From contig OY987266.1 in assembly GCA_963920665.1 (NCBI GenBank), positions 2,113,001 to 2,177,000 of the forward strand: a stretch of DNA of 64,000 bases, given 5' to 3'. The notes below the pieces were generated by a model, which ran no database searches, was not told the DNA's origin, and worked only from the letters and a program-made list of their open reading frames with translations. Shown here piece by piece: positions 10,600-24,800 of the stretch; position 1 is the first letter of the stretch, and each line of letters opens with the position of its first letter. Position numbers and translations under genes: made by a program. The stretch comes from Straminergon stramineum (taxonomy: Eukaryota; Streptophyta; Bryopsida; Hypnales; Calliergonaceae).

Positions 10600-13105
10600 A
10601 AGTGTTAGCACTCCAGATTAAGCCATAACCATCAATTAGGGAGTTTTCCACTAAATAACAATGGAAACTTCATGAGGTTAGGGCAAGATCCTAGAAAATT
10701 CAATTAGGAGGAAATTAGGGAAAATTCTAGGGAAAAAATGGGGAGTTAAAACTAAAAAGAGGTTGAGCAAGATTTGGTAGAGTAACCAAATTTGGCTAAC
10801 AATAAAATGATGAGAAAATGAAAACAAAAAATGAAAACAAAAAATGAAAAATGAAAATGAAAACAAAAGACTAGAAGTAGGAAATGAAACAAAAAGTAAA
10901 TTCAAAACCACAAAAATAATAAATAAGAAAAAACACAAAAGAAGTTAGTTAAACTAAAACTATGACTAAAACACTAGTATAGTGGGTAAAACAGTAAAAT
11001 AGGATTTTACAGTAAGTTAGAGGGTTTTACAGTAATTTAGGGGGTGAAACACTAAAATAGAGCAATTTACACTAAATTAGCATATTTACAGTAACCTAGT
11101 GCGATTTGTACTAATTTGGCGCATTTTGCACCAAATTAGTGGTTTAACAGTGAATTAGTGTAGGATGAAAGTAGTTTAGAAAATTAATCCGTAAGAAAGT
11201 TGGATATAGGCAAAATTAGGGTTTGGATCCCTCTCTCTCTCAATTTTCCAAGGACTTCTGGGTAGGATGTGTTTTGAGAGATTGGTGAAGAAATGTGATG
11301 AAAAATGGAAGAAAAAAGTATTAGGAAGGGATTGCAATGCATTAGGGTTAGAAGTAGGCAATTTGTCGAGTAGGTTCACTTGTTGTATGAGCAAAATGGA
11401 TGAAAATAGAGAGTGTTGGAGGCCATCTTGAAGGTTGATTTTGGGACTATGGGCAAATTTTAGGATTTTTGTGTGGATTGGGAAGGATTTTGGGGTTGAG
11501 AATGAGAGCATCTACTTTGGATAAGGATATTGAGGGCATGACAATGAATTTGGGTCTGAAAATTGGTGGGCAAATGTGGGGCAAAGTCAAGCTCCCAAAG
11601 AACCTAATCTTGAGTCATTTGGAAGAGAATTGAAGCAATGGTGGCCATTTTCTTGGAAGGAGGTTGGCTGCCATTTAAATGAAGAGAGATAACTTCGAGG
11701 GAGGATATTGAAGGCGTCACAATTCAATTGAGCATGAAATTTGATGAGTAAATGCGGGAATAAGTTAGATTTTCAAAGAGACTAATCTTGAGTCATTTGA
11801 AAGAAAACTGAAGCAATGGTGGCCGTTTCCATGAAGAGAGGTCTACTACCGCTCAAGTGTGGAGCGACAACTTTGAGGGAGTATATTGGAGGCGTCACAA
11901 TTCATTTGAGTGTGAATTTTGGTGAGTAGATGCGGGATCAAGTTAGGTTCTCAAAGAGACTAATCTTGAGTCATTTGGAAAAAAAATTGAGGCGGTGGTA
12001 ATTAATTAAGTGTAAGAATGTTGGCGACCATTGCAACTTGGGGCAGCTCAAGTAAGTTAAGTTTAGAGGTTGATAGCAAAGTGACACCAAAGAATTAAGA
12101 TCTGAATTTTGGGAGGGAGGTTAAGCTTGAAGTCAGCTCTACAAAAAAACAAAGATTAAAAGATTCGGAGCGCGGACGAGGCGTTGGCAGCCATTCTAGT
12201 GAAGCAAGGTCTTTTGCCACGGTAGTGGCGATTCGTTTCTCCTCCCCTTCTTTCCCTTTGATGAGTTGAACCATGTTAGTACCTTGTTAGCTAATTTTTA
12301 GGTGAAGATTGAAGATAGTGCTTCCTAAGACAATTGTGGTAGTGACCACAAGTTTTTCTCTTGGCCCTTGTCCATGGGCATGAAATTGTGAATGGTGAAT
12401 GAGTCACCCAAAATTATCCATTATAATTGAACTACTTCCAACATACTTGGGGTACAAGTTTGTATGAAATAGGCTTTCAAGTGATTTCATGGTATTAGTG
12501 AAAGTCAAGGCCTATGGGTAAATTTGCATATGTGGCCATGATTTTATAGAAGTGTGGTCCAAGTTAAGGTCACCAAGGAACTTGTGCATGCCTAAAAATG
12601 GAACCATGGAGTCATGGAGAAAGTGCTAATTGGATGTCAATGCATTGTGAATTAGAGTAGTAGTAGACTTGTGATTGTTGTTTGGAGTATGTAGTGTAGA
12701 TAAATTGGGTGTTGGAATTATTGGTGGGGGGTGCAATTAAACCTATTTGGAGGTGATAATTGTCAATTTTTAGTGGTTTTTTGATAATGCATGTGGGATT
12801 GGGAGTGTTGGTGAATTTTGTTGAAGGGGTGTGCTATAATTAGTTTTTAGGACTCTAATTGTTCTATTTTGAGGTCCAATTTGGAGATTATTGGTTTATG
12901 AGGTTGCTCAAACCATTTAGAATATGTATTAGGAGTATGTGGTGATTTTAGGACACATAATTGGGTGATTTAGGGGTTCTGCCCCTCTTTCACTTAAGCC
13001 ATTTACTTAAAAATTTATTAAAGAATATTGTGGAGTCCATTGCTTGGAAGGCAATTTAGATAGGGGTCTCATACACTCCTCGCCAGCCAACTCTAGGGGG
13101 GTTCT
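10600..13105 (+). repeat. Long dispersed repeat, family G, left copy (about 2.5 kb)
   Basis: The reverse complement of nearly the whole stretch is found at about 55,845-57,935. Matches include AACTCCCTAATTGATGG, GTTAGTTAAACTATAACTATGAC-like and CCAACTCT landmarks. It contains a degenerate array of about 24 bp with core ACAGTAATTTAG (10,985-11,160) and a 178-bp tandem array (11,527-12,005). No protein domain is recognisable, so it is either a non-coding retroelement derivative or a large non-autonomous DNA element. Confidence 0.7.
11527..12005 (+). repeat. 178-bp tandem repeat, about 2.7 copies
   Basis: Units begin at ATATTG in positions 11527, 11705 and 11883, an exact 178-bp spacing both times. 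Each unit carries ACTAATCTTGAGTCATTTG, or a near variant, at the same offset. The inverted relative near 56,800-57,010 appears to carry only one unit. Confidence 0.85.
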
Positions 13106-13536
13106 TTGCCTTGTGGTGAAAAAGCCTCGTATTTGGTGCTAATATTCTATAAGAGTCTTAACCCTAAAATATTGTTGCAAACACTAAGTTTTTGATGGAT
13201 AAGAGATTATCTTATTGTGTAAGACATAAGTATAGATGCTTATTCTTGAGATTTTGTGTTAAAATGGGAGGTCGTACACAATAGTTTGACCTATGATGAA
13301 TACTCTTGGGAGGTCATATGCAAATGATGTGCATGATATGCCAAAGGATGATTTTTATGGTGACCAAGCTTAGCGTATTAGGGTTATTAGGGTTGACCTT
13401 TAATAGATGTGACCCTTGTGACCAAGGTATTCACCAAAACTACTCCAATTATTGGACCAATAGGTGCAATCTTTTGTTTTAAAATGAACTATGAAGTTAT
13501 CCATTGATCACTTTTGGGCCTCAACGTCCTTCAAGG
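13106..13536. other. Non-coding spacer
   Basis: No gene. TTAACCCTAAAAT near 13,154 and TCCTTCAAGGGTTAA ending at about 13,541 could be the ends of a small decayed member of the TTAACCCC group. Confidence 0.4.
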
Positions 13537-14429
13537 GTTAACCCTTGAACTTCTTTCATGTTTAGAGGCAACTCTAAAATCTTCATCTATATTTATTTTT
13601 TAACAAATCCAATTGTAAGAGATCCTTTAGTTAACTTGTAAGAGTACAACCTCCTAAAATTTCAAAATAGGAAACCTTGTCAATTGCAAGATCATGATGC
13701 TTGGATTTCAAAAATAAGTATTTTCAACTCTTCCCAAATAGTTAGATTTCATCTTTCAAACTTTTTACTCCCAAATGTGTAGATCCTAAAACTTGCAACT
13801 TTCTATAATATTTTAAAGAAATAATTTGGGAATACATGTAAAAACTTTCAACAAAAAATATTTCATTTTCATGCTTAAAAAAACACTAAGCAAAAGGAAG
13901 TAGAAAATGATTCAAAAACACTAAATCATTAAGAATATATTTTTGGAATTAAAAAATGACAATCATAATGGTTGTAATGTTGTAATAAAAAAATCTACAC
14001 CCTATGATTTTTTTTCCAAAAATATGAAAAATTGAGTTAAATAAAGGACTTCAAAGTTCATTTTAGAGTAGAGATCTCACAATTGCCCGCAATTAAACTA
14101 GAACTCCTCATAACTTTCTTTTCAATAATCAAAATGGAATGATCAAAAGCTTTTCAAGCATATATAAAATTCTAAGAAAATTCAATTTTTTCTTCATAAA
14201 AACATATTTTTTTAGCTACTTGGGCTACCCAAGCTCCAAAAGAAACTATATATCATGCAATTACTTTTTAACTATTTAGTCAAAAATTGTGAAAATTATT
14301 GTACCTTAAACCTACTCCTTGATCACATGTTGTGTAGAAATTTCAAAGAAAAAAAAATTCCATTTGTAAATAGATGACCGAAAATGTTATGTTGTCAAAA
14401 AATGGTATTTGAATTCCTTTAAGGGTTAA
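13537..14429 (+). repeat. Repeat family B, diverged copy 1 (about 0.9 kb)
   Basis: It matches 42,722-43,649 and 62,848-63,777 in the same orientation. Shared blocks include AATGGTTGTAATGTTGTAAT, AAATAAAGGACTTCAAAGTT and TTTTAGAGTAGAGA. The right end is CCTTTAAGGGTTAA. No coding capacity. Confidence 0.7.
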
Positions 14430-17400
14430 ACAAAAACTATAATATAATTGTTCCTTTTGACCATTTATTGTGGAAACCTTTTGACTTGATTACTTTTGTT
14501 ATGAAACTATATACAAGTGCCTAATTTCCTGCTTCCAAATCCATGATGTAGTAAGGTAACTACACCCCAAAGCGACCTCTTTCTAAAACTGACCCCTGCA
14601 TATTCTTGTCTAAAATGTACTCCTACTATTCATGAGAGTCTAGGGTCGATTTTAAAAACACCTATTTTTAGCACTTTAGAAATTCATAGTTTATTCTTAA
14701 AGTGCCCAAAAATTACATTCTAAAATAATCTAGAATCTCCTTTTAACTACCAACAAGACCCCACAACAAGTTTTCTAATACAATATTGGAAACGATGATG
14801 GATTGCTTATTCAAATGCTTTTGAGTGTAGTTACTTAACCCCTAAAGGACCATAAGGCCACCACATGGCTTCTGCAACTACATTTGTAGAAAATTTAGAA
14901 TGTGAACCCCACTAATAGTTTGTGACCAAGAAAGAGACTCTAGATGATTTTTTTTGTTGAATCCATCGATACAATCCGATCAAGAAATGATTGAGTGAGC
15001 GATTTTTGGTGAATTTTTGGAGAATAGGAAAAGTACTATGGGCTATCACTTCACGTGCTCATATCTTTTTTTCCACACCTCAAAATGATTTGAAAAAATC
15101 AGACATCTAAATCATGATGCTATGTACTTGTAGAAAAAAAAATCAGAGTTTTTGGATCAATTTTGAGCATTCTGATTTCAACCTTCCAATTTCAGTGCAT
15201 GTACAAAGTTCCGTTGAATTGGATATCTTTCATCAATTTTGTCAATAGTGGCATTTTCTCAAAAATTGTGTGATTTTGTCGATCTTTTTTTCACAGGAAA
15301 GCTACATAAGTCTTCTTTCATTTCAATGGTGGCGATCATCAAAATTATATCACACATTTGAGAAACTATGCTTGTTACAAGAGCTAGTGAAGAAAACAAG
15401 AGCTTAATTTGCTCAAACACCCCATGTTCCTTAAGTTACACATGCATGAAGAACAGAAACCATGTCCCAAACAACAACTAAAAGATCTTCCTCGAAAATA
15501 GACACTCCCAATTGTTCTCCATGGGATCATCACCTAACACAATTTTTTGCATTTTCTTTTCCTTTGAACTTCACTTGTAAGCATTCCAAGGACAACAACT
15601 TCAAGATGCATTCAGAGATGCCAGAGAATCAGCATAGATTGGACCAAGTCCAAACTATTGAAAGCCACATCTATTGTAAGCTTCACTACAAGCCACTGAG
15701 GCTACCATTTCAGTGATGAAGAAGCCGTCATGCATAACTTAACTTAATGGATCATGTCTCGATGACAATCGGTCCAAACTTCCTCCTCTCAAGTTCAGTG
15801 GAAAGGAAGTCACAACTCAGAAGGGAAGGTGTTTTACAAGCCATGTGCAGCACCACATTGGATACGGGTTCCAAAGTTTCGCTGAAAAGGGTGAAGCAGA
15901 CACTATTAATAGTACGGAGTACTTGTTGCTTTGGGGTCCAATGCACTTGGCCATATTTTTTTGTAGTGTACTTTTTATTTGTGGTTTAAGAGTGCCAACA
16001 ACCATTGGGTGGATTATGATGTTTTTAAGAGCTTAAGTGTGTGTAGGAGCTACTCAAAATGGATGAAATACATCCACTAGTAGAAAGTGGGTATGTGCTA
16101 GACTAGCTAAATGACCGTAGAAAAAAAAATTCTATAAGTGGACTTGGGGATGCTTAGCCTAAATGAATTCCTACAGGAGACTAGTAGGATGTGGAATGTA
16201 GATTTGGAGATTTTTAATACAAAATTAATTACAATCTTTGTTTGGAAATAAAGTATCCATTCTCAATGCAATCACCATTGAGAATGGATATACTATTTCC
16301 AAATGAAGGTCGTATGAAATAAGAATCTAAATCCAAACTCATCAAGATTTTTTTTTTGTAAGTGTTTGTTTTTCTCTACTTTTGCATAAATTGATTCAAA
16401 AAACTTGCACAAAAAAATGAAGCACCAAGTAACCAAGTGAATCACATTATTGAAGAAAAGACAAAACATTCATTTTCATCATACTTGGATGTAACAATGA
16501 TCCATAATCCTTCTCATTGTAAGCCTTGAAATCAATCAAAACGAAAAAAAAATCTAAACACTCTTACCCCCCTAAGTGCCTAAGCCTTACCAAATGTGTT
16601 TCCCTAGGACAAAATAACATGGTCTTATAGTTATCTCCAATGAAGCAATTTTTTTTTTCTCTTTCAAATTTTAGTGTACAAATGTTAAAGAGCTCGATTA
16701 TTAGTGTGCTTACAAGTTTTGAGTGTGAAGTTGTATATATAGAAGTTGTGAGATTATAACAAGAGAAATGTGCATATCCTATTTTTAGTTTACTGCCCCT
16801 CCCCACAATGTTTGAGAAATTTGTATACAAGAATTTTTCAAGATTGGAGGTGACATGAACAACTAGAAATTTTGTTAGCACACTAAATATGCCCTTCCAA
16901 AAACTTGAAGTTCAAATGAAGAGCTTTCAAACTCATTACACAATCCACTTGCAATTGTTGAAATGCAATTTTTTTAATACGTAAAAATCACAAATAACTC
17001 CAAATCAACACTAGCATGTTTTAATTTTCAATGGTGAAAATCATGAAAACACTTTACTCTTTCAATTGGGACCATTTTCAAAGTAAATGGATAAGTACAA
17101 TTTATACAATTTCAAATCAAGTGAGATTGGCAAGCTTGGCTCAAAGTTGAGAAGTCAAGTAAAATTGGCAAGTTTTACTCCCCCACTAATGGTACATATA
17201 ATTATGCCTTTGAAGACCTTTGTCAAAAATCAAATATTTACCTTTTTTTAGTGAAAAATAAAAGCTTCTAATAGTTAACCTTCAATACTCCCTATCATTT
17301 TTTTAAATGGTCAAAAGAATTTAATTGCCCACATCAAAACAAGCCCAAAATTTTGGATTGGTCAATTATGTATTTAAGGTTTCATTAATTCTTAGAGAAT

Positions 17401-17854
17401 TTGTTGCCATTTTTTGACCAATGGATGACAAAGAATCCTTCTATATTGAATAAAAATGCAACTATTCATCCTTGGAATTTTGCGTGAAAAGAGGTCTTGT
17501 ACATTAGTTTCACTCTAATGAGTGCTTTGAGATTTTTTTAAACTAACAATTCACACAATATCAAAAGAGATGATTTTCCAGTCACTAGCCTACCTTTTAA
17601 GGGTTAAGTAGAACAACATGACATTGTGTTGTAAAAACTCTTAGACCTCATGGCCCTCAAATTATTCTCATAAAACTTGTGAATTTTGCTCAAGGAGCTC
17701 TAACAATTTAATTTTGAACATTTGCCCATGATAGTAGAAAGCATTCTTCAAAATACTCCCTCCATCCCCAAATAGGTGTTGCCATTGGACCTCAAGTTTC
17801 TTTTAAGTTGTTTTGAGTAGGTTATATGGAGGCTTTCCTTTGTCCCAATTTTGT
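14430..17854. other. Non-coding stretch with a compositional island and a strong hairpin
   Basis: No gene that I can support. A lone TTAACCCCTAAAGGACC end lies at about 14,837. The segment 15,440-16,040 is less AT-rich than its neighbours and is covered by several short overlapping open frames on both strands, none recognised. A hairpin lies at 16,241-16,303. Confidence 0.5.
16241..16303. repeat. 28-bp-arm hairpin, possible core of a foldback MITE
   Basis: The arms TTTGGAAATAAAGTATCCAT... and ...ATGGATATACTATTTCCAAA flank a 7-base loop. Weaker pairing continues outward to about 16,190 and 16,345. CACTAGTAGAAAG at 16,078 and TGTAAGTG near 16,363 might be the termini of a small CACTA-like MITE around it, but no target duplication is evident. 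Confidence 0.6.
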
Positions 17855-18422
17855 TTAACCCCTAAAGGACCAAGTGTCCGTTCAACATACGCAAGAAATC
17901 TTGGGTAGGCTCCTACAAAGTCATTTTTAGTCAGATGTTGATGAAATTTGGATATAATGTATTACTGTGTATCCCCTTCTTGAAAATCTAAATTTTTTTC
18001 CAGATTGGGTGCCCAGATCAAAAGTTATGCTGCCTTGAACTTTCTGGGCAGCATGTGCAAAACTCTTCCTATGATTTTGAAATTTGGCGGGTGTGTAGCT
18101 TACATGATCCAAGATGAAAATGTCAAAAGAAAATAACCCTATTTGGTTTAAGAATCTCATTCTAGAAGGAGTTAAAGTTTGCAAGCCATATTGGGCAAGG
18201 TTGGAAAAAAACTTTTTCATCTGACTTCAAACCTTATAATCTTTCAATCTGTGTGGTCAAAGTTTCTAAATTTTTCCCCACATGTGCTCAAAGAATTCTA
18301 GTACAAATTTTTATGGTTAAATTTTGAAAAAAAAACTTAAATTTTTTTTTTCTTGCTGCCCTAAAAAGTGGCAGTTTTTGACAATTTTTGTCCAAAATTT
18401 GCCTCGGTCCTTTAGGGGTTAA
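17855..18422 (+). mobile_element. 568-bp MITE, family A, copy 1
   Basis: It is bounded by TTAACCCCTAAAGGACCAAG and GGTCCTTTAGGGGTTAA. A relative lies inverted at 59,302-59,876. It is located directly downstream of the ABCA1 3' end. Open frames on its minus strand (17,927-18,220; 18,288-18,575) are not conserved as frames in the other copy. Confidence 0.8.
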
Positions 18423-18639
18423 ATTGCAGTGAACACATGCAATATGCAGTTGGACCTTCGAATTAATTTTTTTCATAATATAATCAATGAAATTCGTATC
18501 AAATGTTTTCAACAAAATTGCAAACACTTTGGAGTGGAGGGAGTAATCAACTGTGCACTGTATATTGACATTCACTCATCCAATATGGACGAGACTCACG
18601 TTACATACAAACGTCAGCTCCAAGGTATTCACAAGTTCT

Positions 18640-18868
18640 AACGGGCGACATCCTTGTACCTACTCTGTTAACATAACATAATGCTAAGTCCGGTGTTCAA
18701 GGCTACTTTGCACAATCTCAAAGGGCAGTCAGAAAAGGATTATAACCCATAATCTTTCTCCTCATTCTAAGCCCTTGCATCAACAAAAATACAAATCTAC
18801 ATGATCTAGACCAACTTGGCATTACGTCCAATAACATTATTCTGCTCGCAAGCATCACCTAATCCACA
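18640..18868 (-). other. Probable 3' UTR of ABCA1
   Basis: This is the stretch between the stop codon and the TIR element that ends at 18,422. It is of mixed composition, without repeats or open frames. I found no clear AATAAA on the minus strand, so the cleavage site is unassigned. Confidence 0.35.
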
Positions 18869-21800
18869 TCAACACCCAGTCTCCTCAGGTTGGGCATTGG
18901 CTAAACTCAAGAACACTTGCTCCAGGGTACTTTGACTCACGCTGTAATCCTCCAGCCCTAACCTGAGCTTCTCAGTCTCTAAGGTGCCGAACACCTGTGA
19001 CAAGGTGAAGTCTTTCACAGGAATGCTGTACTTAACTCTTGTGAGGTGCTCTTCTTCCATCCTCGAATTCGGAAACTTCAGTGACATGAATTGGTGGACT
19101 CCCTCTAGGGCATTGGATTCGGTACACCGCATCTCCACAGTGTAACCTGGCAATCCAACCCACGACAATCATAACTTCAGCTCCTGAGTGGGTCTAGTAT
19201 TCTTAAAAAGACGAAAAGAATAATGTGGATCTTGTCACCATTTTCAAGAGGATTCCATTGTAGTAAAATAGTTACATTATTTGGATGTACTATGAAATAG
19301 TTGAGAAAGTTATGAAAATCTTCCAAATAAATATCTTATGCATGTAGGGGATAACGAACATACCCGAACCAAAGCGAGATTTGATGTGTTGGACGGAGCC
19401 CAGACAGACTAGGCTTCCAGCCACCATAACCCCAACGCGGCTGCACAGAGCTTCACACTCTTCCATGCTGTGGGTGGTGAGGACTACACTCATGTCACGC
19501 TCCAGAACGGCTTCTGTAATCAAGTTCCACATGGCTCGCCTTGCCACCGGGTCCATTCCACTGCTAGGCTCATCTAAAAACACCACCGCTGGATTGCCCA
19601 CCTGCCATGCGTTGCGCATCCATAACATTCAATTAACCAACTCAAGTGGTGTCTCTTTACCTTTCCTGAAAAATAAGAATCTCAATAGTAAGGTGTCTAT
19701 GGTTACTTTAACTATAGTCCCTTATTACACACCATTGAATCCTGGTTTTCCTGCTCTTCCCTCGAACCACACAGGCTAATGACTGAACATCTTTTTTCTA
19801 AATATAGAAAAGGACCTAGCATGGTGGGTTGAAAAAATGCTATAAAAATCCATCACTTACAAGAGCAATTGCCAGCGCTAACTTGCGCTTGTTGCCACCA
19901 CTGTAAGTACCAGCCACACGGTCAACATACTTCGCAAGACCAACAGCTTCCACAAGTACGTTCACAGTTTCTGTTACGTCTTCCTTGGGGACGCCTTTGA
20001 GATTGGCGTACATGTGGAGGTGCTCTCGTGCAGTCATGAGGTCCAAGAGAGGGTCGAACTGCGGACAATACCCGATCTGTTGTTGTGCTGCTGCTAAGTT
20101 TTGGAGGACTGAGTGGCCGATGATGTACGCGTCACCACTTGTGGGGCTTATGTCCCCACTCAGGATGGACAGCGTCGTGGTTTTCCCCGCTCCGTTTACT
20201 CCTCTGGACAAGTCACAGGAAAGAGGTTATCCATGGAGATTTCAGCTGAGGTCAAACACCATTTATATATCAACAAAAGTCAGAGATGATCCAATTATTA
20301 ATGTGTGACAGTAGTAAATGCACGCACCAAATGAATAGTAAAGCAACTTTGTTGGATTTAGGTTCCCCCAAAACGAAAATAACAAAATTTTCAGTAAAAT
20401 TAGGTTGTTTCAGAAACTTTTAAGGTAACTTTAAACAGGAAACTTAAATGGTCGACAAGACAACCTTTGACGATGATTATATATTGAATTTTAAGAATGT
20501 ACAGAGCATTACCATCAGAGCTTTTGTGTTCGTTTTAGGTAATCTAACAAAGAAAATTTGAACGCTCATAAGCTTTGCACACAGTATTTAAATAAGGCAT
20601 CCTTAGTTGCATTAGCCTGTCCTTGTAATTGATGACCAAAATGAGAAGGAAAATGAGCAATTATATAATAGGAATTGAAGTGTCTGAATCAGGTGTTGTG
20701 GCCTTCATATAGACAACATCATATAGGAAACCTTCTGCATGTGTCATGGGGAGGTCTCCGTGACATCTACATCACACCTCAAGAAGCCTCCGTCTGGTGA
20801 ATGTGACCACAAAGAGACCTTCCCATGCATCATGAGAAAGACTCTTCATAAAGATGCTTAGAAGTTGCTAAAACAATCCGATCTTACTGGAATTTCTATT
20901 TAAAATTCCTGCCCAAGAGAGATCCGCAATGGTAGTACCAGGAACAAAGTTTTGAGTGACTTACAAGAAGCCAAAGCATTCACGAGGAGGAATGCCAAGG
21001 GTTAAGTCTCTGACAGCCACCTTCGGAGGCTCCAAGCCACGGCCAGGATAGACTTTCCGGAGACCTTGCACAATGACAGAATCACTGCGCGCTTGACGCC
21101 CCTCCACACGCTTCCTTTCGTTACTCACGTCCACGTCCTCTTTCAGTGATATTTTCTCTGCATCATCCCATGAATGTGAAAGCTTAGAAGAACTCCTTTT
21201 ACAGATGTTTAATATGGATTCGTTAAAGTGAAAATTCAGCAAAAATCCTTATCGAGGGCAATTTTCACTCATACATGATATTGGGAAAGTGGTGGACAGC
21301 CATCTACCATTCTATCTTCAACTAACGTGATAGAAACACAATAGATGTATACTGCAGGTTTTCAAGGATAATAACATGGTTAAAAAAAGTGCAATATAAA
21401 AAATTCGGTAGGGCTAGCAACTTGAATCGTCACCCAAAGGACTACAACGTTCAATCACTGTGTTCGTGGTTGATGACGTACAGCATGACAGTGATCCACA
21501 GTAATTTTTCGAAAGCATGATTCAATTTTTCAAACCTAAAGGGAAAAAAGGAGGGTAATATTATTCAGAACACGAACCACTAGGAAGAATAATAGATCGT
21601 TGCTTGTCGATTATCATACCTGAATTCAATGATTCGGTCAGACGTGACTGCACTGAGGCTGCAGAAACGCAAGCCCATAGATAAGAACCCGCCTTGAGCA
21701 GAGTGCCGTTGTCAATCAGTATAGTCAAAAGCAGGTAGCCAAAAATCTCGGCTATCATGTAAGTGAGAGGGCGACCCAGAATATTCCACTTGAATGGATC

Positions 21801-24800
21801 AGCTGGTTTACCCAACAGTTGATGCCTAAAGTCCAATGCTGATAGTTGCACCAGACCTCTACCCAGATTGAAGGGAGGAAAAAGATGGTAAAGATACACC
21901 AATTTCTCATTCAGGGCCTGCATCACAAGGTTTGAAAGAACAAAGGTATTCTTATCTTGCACCGGCTCAAAATTTCATATTAGCTGGACAACTACGAAAT
22001 CCATAATCCATTGAGGGACGAGATGTCTGCGGTGGTTATTAGACAAAAGCCTCTTCTCCAAACAAAATCAGGACTGCCAAAGCTACAACTCTCTGAGAGT
22101 GCGAGGGAGGATGGGGGACCACGGGGACCATGAATCTTAGACCCTCCTCTATTTAAATTGAAGTGCAGAAAGAGACAAGAGAAGATAATGGTGTAAACAT
22201 TCATGCTCAACAACACCTAAAGAAAGATTTGAAAAAAAATAACCATTACTTTTTGACCAGAAAATATTGGACCAATTAGCAGTTCTAAACATAAAGATAA
22301 TTTAACCCGTGCACCAGTAGAAGAACCTCGATGAAATTCATCCTAGGAAACATTCAGCAGGGTTTTCAATAAGAACTGTCACAAGAACTTTTAGACATCA
22401 GACAGAGACCTCCCAATAATATGTGAAGGGAGAACTCCCTAAAAATCACAGAGAAGCTTTTCTTTAAGATGTCAAAAAGTTCTTAAAACAATCTCATATT
22501 AGTAGAAAACCAACTTTCATACACAGGGATCTAGTATTTCACCTTGGTTTCGGCAATGTCGCCCATAACTAAACTTCCAACGAGCATGCCGAAACCTGTA
22601 ACAAAATGAATGCCTGCAATTGCCACCTGCAAATAATAACAGAGACCTGGTCATGAACTGTGGTTGCTGCACCAAGAATGCAAATATCAGCAAGAAGATC
22701 CACAGGAGTGGGCTTCTAAGTTTAGATGTACTATCGAACTAAATTTTCTCTAAATGAGATGCCCGACATTCTTTAGCAGTTTTCTCAACACCCATGGAAC
22801 TGTTCATGAAAAAAGTCTAATTTCCTTCTGAACACTCATCTTGAGCTCATGAAATAACATTGCAAAGTCACATTCTCAATTGCTTAGAAATGTTCGAAGC
22901 TCCAGTGTGCCAGATCTCTAGTGGCTGAAGTTTTTGTATAAATTTGATTGTACAGTGATCTGACAATTCTCTACAGTAGAATATCCACTACCAACTGCTT
23001 TAGAACGCCATGATTGGTACACCTTCACACGGCATGTTTCAACACAGAAAAAAGACTACTTGCAACCACAGAAAATAAACTGACTGTAACAAGAGAACTG
23101 GGTATTTACTACCTGGGCATTGGCGTGATTCGAAAAACCAAAAGAATAACAATACGTGAGTGGAATCACGGATGCTCCAAACGACATAAGGACTGCAAAT
23201 GTGGCTCCAGCTTTCGTCCATGAACCAATAAATGATTTATCTTGATACAGCTCAAATATAAGCATAGTGATGGCTAAAGTTGCTGCGTATGTGATCAAGT
23301 CCCAAGTGTACGTTCCTAACCAATACGCCACACAGCTTGCTCCGCTCACCATCTACCCACCCATTCAAACCAATGGACTCAGAGTGAGGCTTATATATCT
23401 TAAAATAGGATATCAAAAAGCATCATACTTTGAACACCACTAAGAAAGAGAAACCATTGTAAAAGAAGCGTGTAAACTCTAAGGCACATCAAGAATCTTC
23501 CGCATGATTCATGGACAGGTCTCGCTGAAAATCACAGTGGTCATGCATAGGTCTCCCCGTGATACATAGGGAAGTCTCAATACAATCACTGTGAGCACAG
23601 CGATGCCATGAGGAAAATTCTCTTTAGGATGATGTCTAAAAGTTCCTAAAACAAGCTATTTTTGCTACAAACCCTATTAGAAACGCAGCAGCCAAGGGGT
23701 TCAAACGCACCTGAAGAAGCTTAGCCTTGACAATGCGTTCCCGAACCACAAACACCGCGAAAGTGGCACCCAAGTAGCAAAAAGGGATAAGAACAAAAAG
23801 GGCAGCCAAGACGGACAATACTGTCTGAAGCTCCATAAATTCCGTCTTGGTGAGGGGCAGAGGATGGTTGGACACCTTCAACGTCGCTGAAGGGTCACCC
23901 ACACTTGCCTTCAGCCTTTCCTGCATGAGCTCTTGGATCAAGGCTGGTAATGAATGGTCTGAAGAGGTGTTAAACAAGACCGTGACAGGGGAATATATGC
24001 CCTGCCCTGTCGGCGACTGCACGAGCTCGCTAAAGGTCCTGTTAAATGAACTGGTTGTAGCATTACTAGGAGTAAGTCTTGCGCTATTAAACAGCCCCTC
24101 AACTTGCGTCACGTTCAAGTTTCGAAGGCTTGATGTGTTGAGACTCGGCCAAAGAGTGTCATTGAACATGACAGCACCTGCAGAACATGTTCACCATCCC
24201 AGTAAGTTTATCGGATTCAGTACACTCGGACCTCATTGTTATGACCTCTAAAATGACATTCTAGAATATCTTGCACACTTTTCACAAATTCAAACTCTGT
24301 GACAGTGAAAAATCCAGGTCCTTATGTGTTAACAATAAGGAGGGCTCGAGTGTATTTATAATAAGGTTTTCAATAAAATTAGACTGATTTAGGACCCTTT
24401 CGAAAGAGTATCTTTGTCATGGAGACGTCTCCCTATGATACACAAGGAGCCTCTGAAGGATCACTATGACTATGGAGAGACCCCCCCATGAATTATGGGG
24501 GAGATCCTCTTTATGATGTTTTCTAGAAGGTCCTGAACAAACTAAGTTTATTGAGAACGTTGTGACATGATCAGATAAATCGACTGGCATGAACAATCCT
24601 ATCATAGTGCATGGAGTTTGCCCTGCTGTGATGCTTACCAAATCTGGTCGGAGAATGTAAATATGTCTGTAAAAGCTCCTCACTTAGTGCAACACTGTTG
24701 TTCATGTCGTCTCGAGCTTGGAATTCCACGTAATCACTTGCACGAAAAATGGGCATGTCATTGAGAGAAACCCCTGCCACGGGGATAATAGTTCTTTGCC

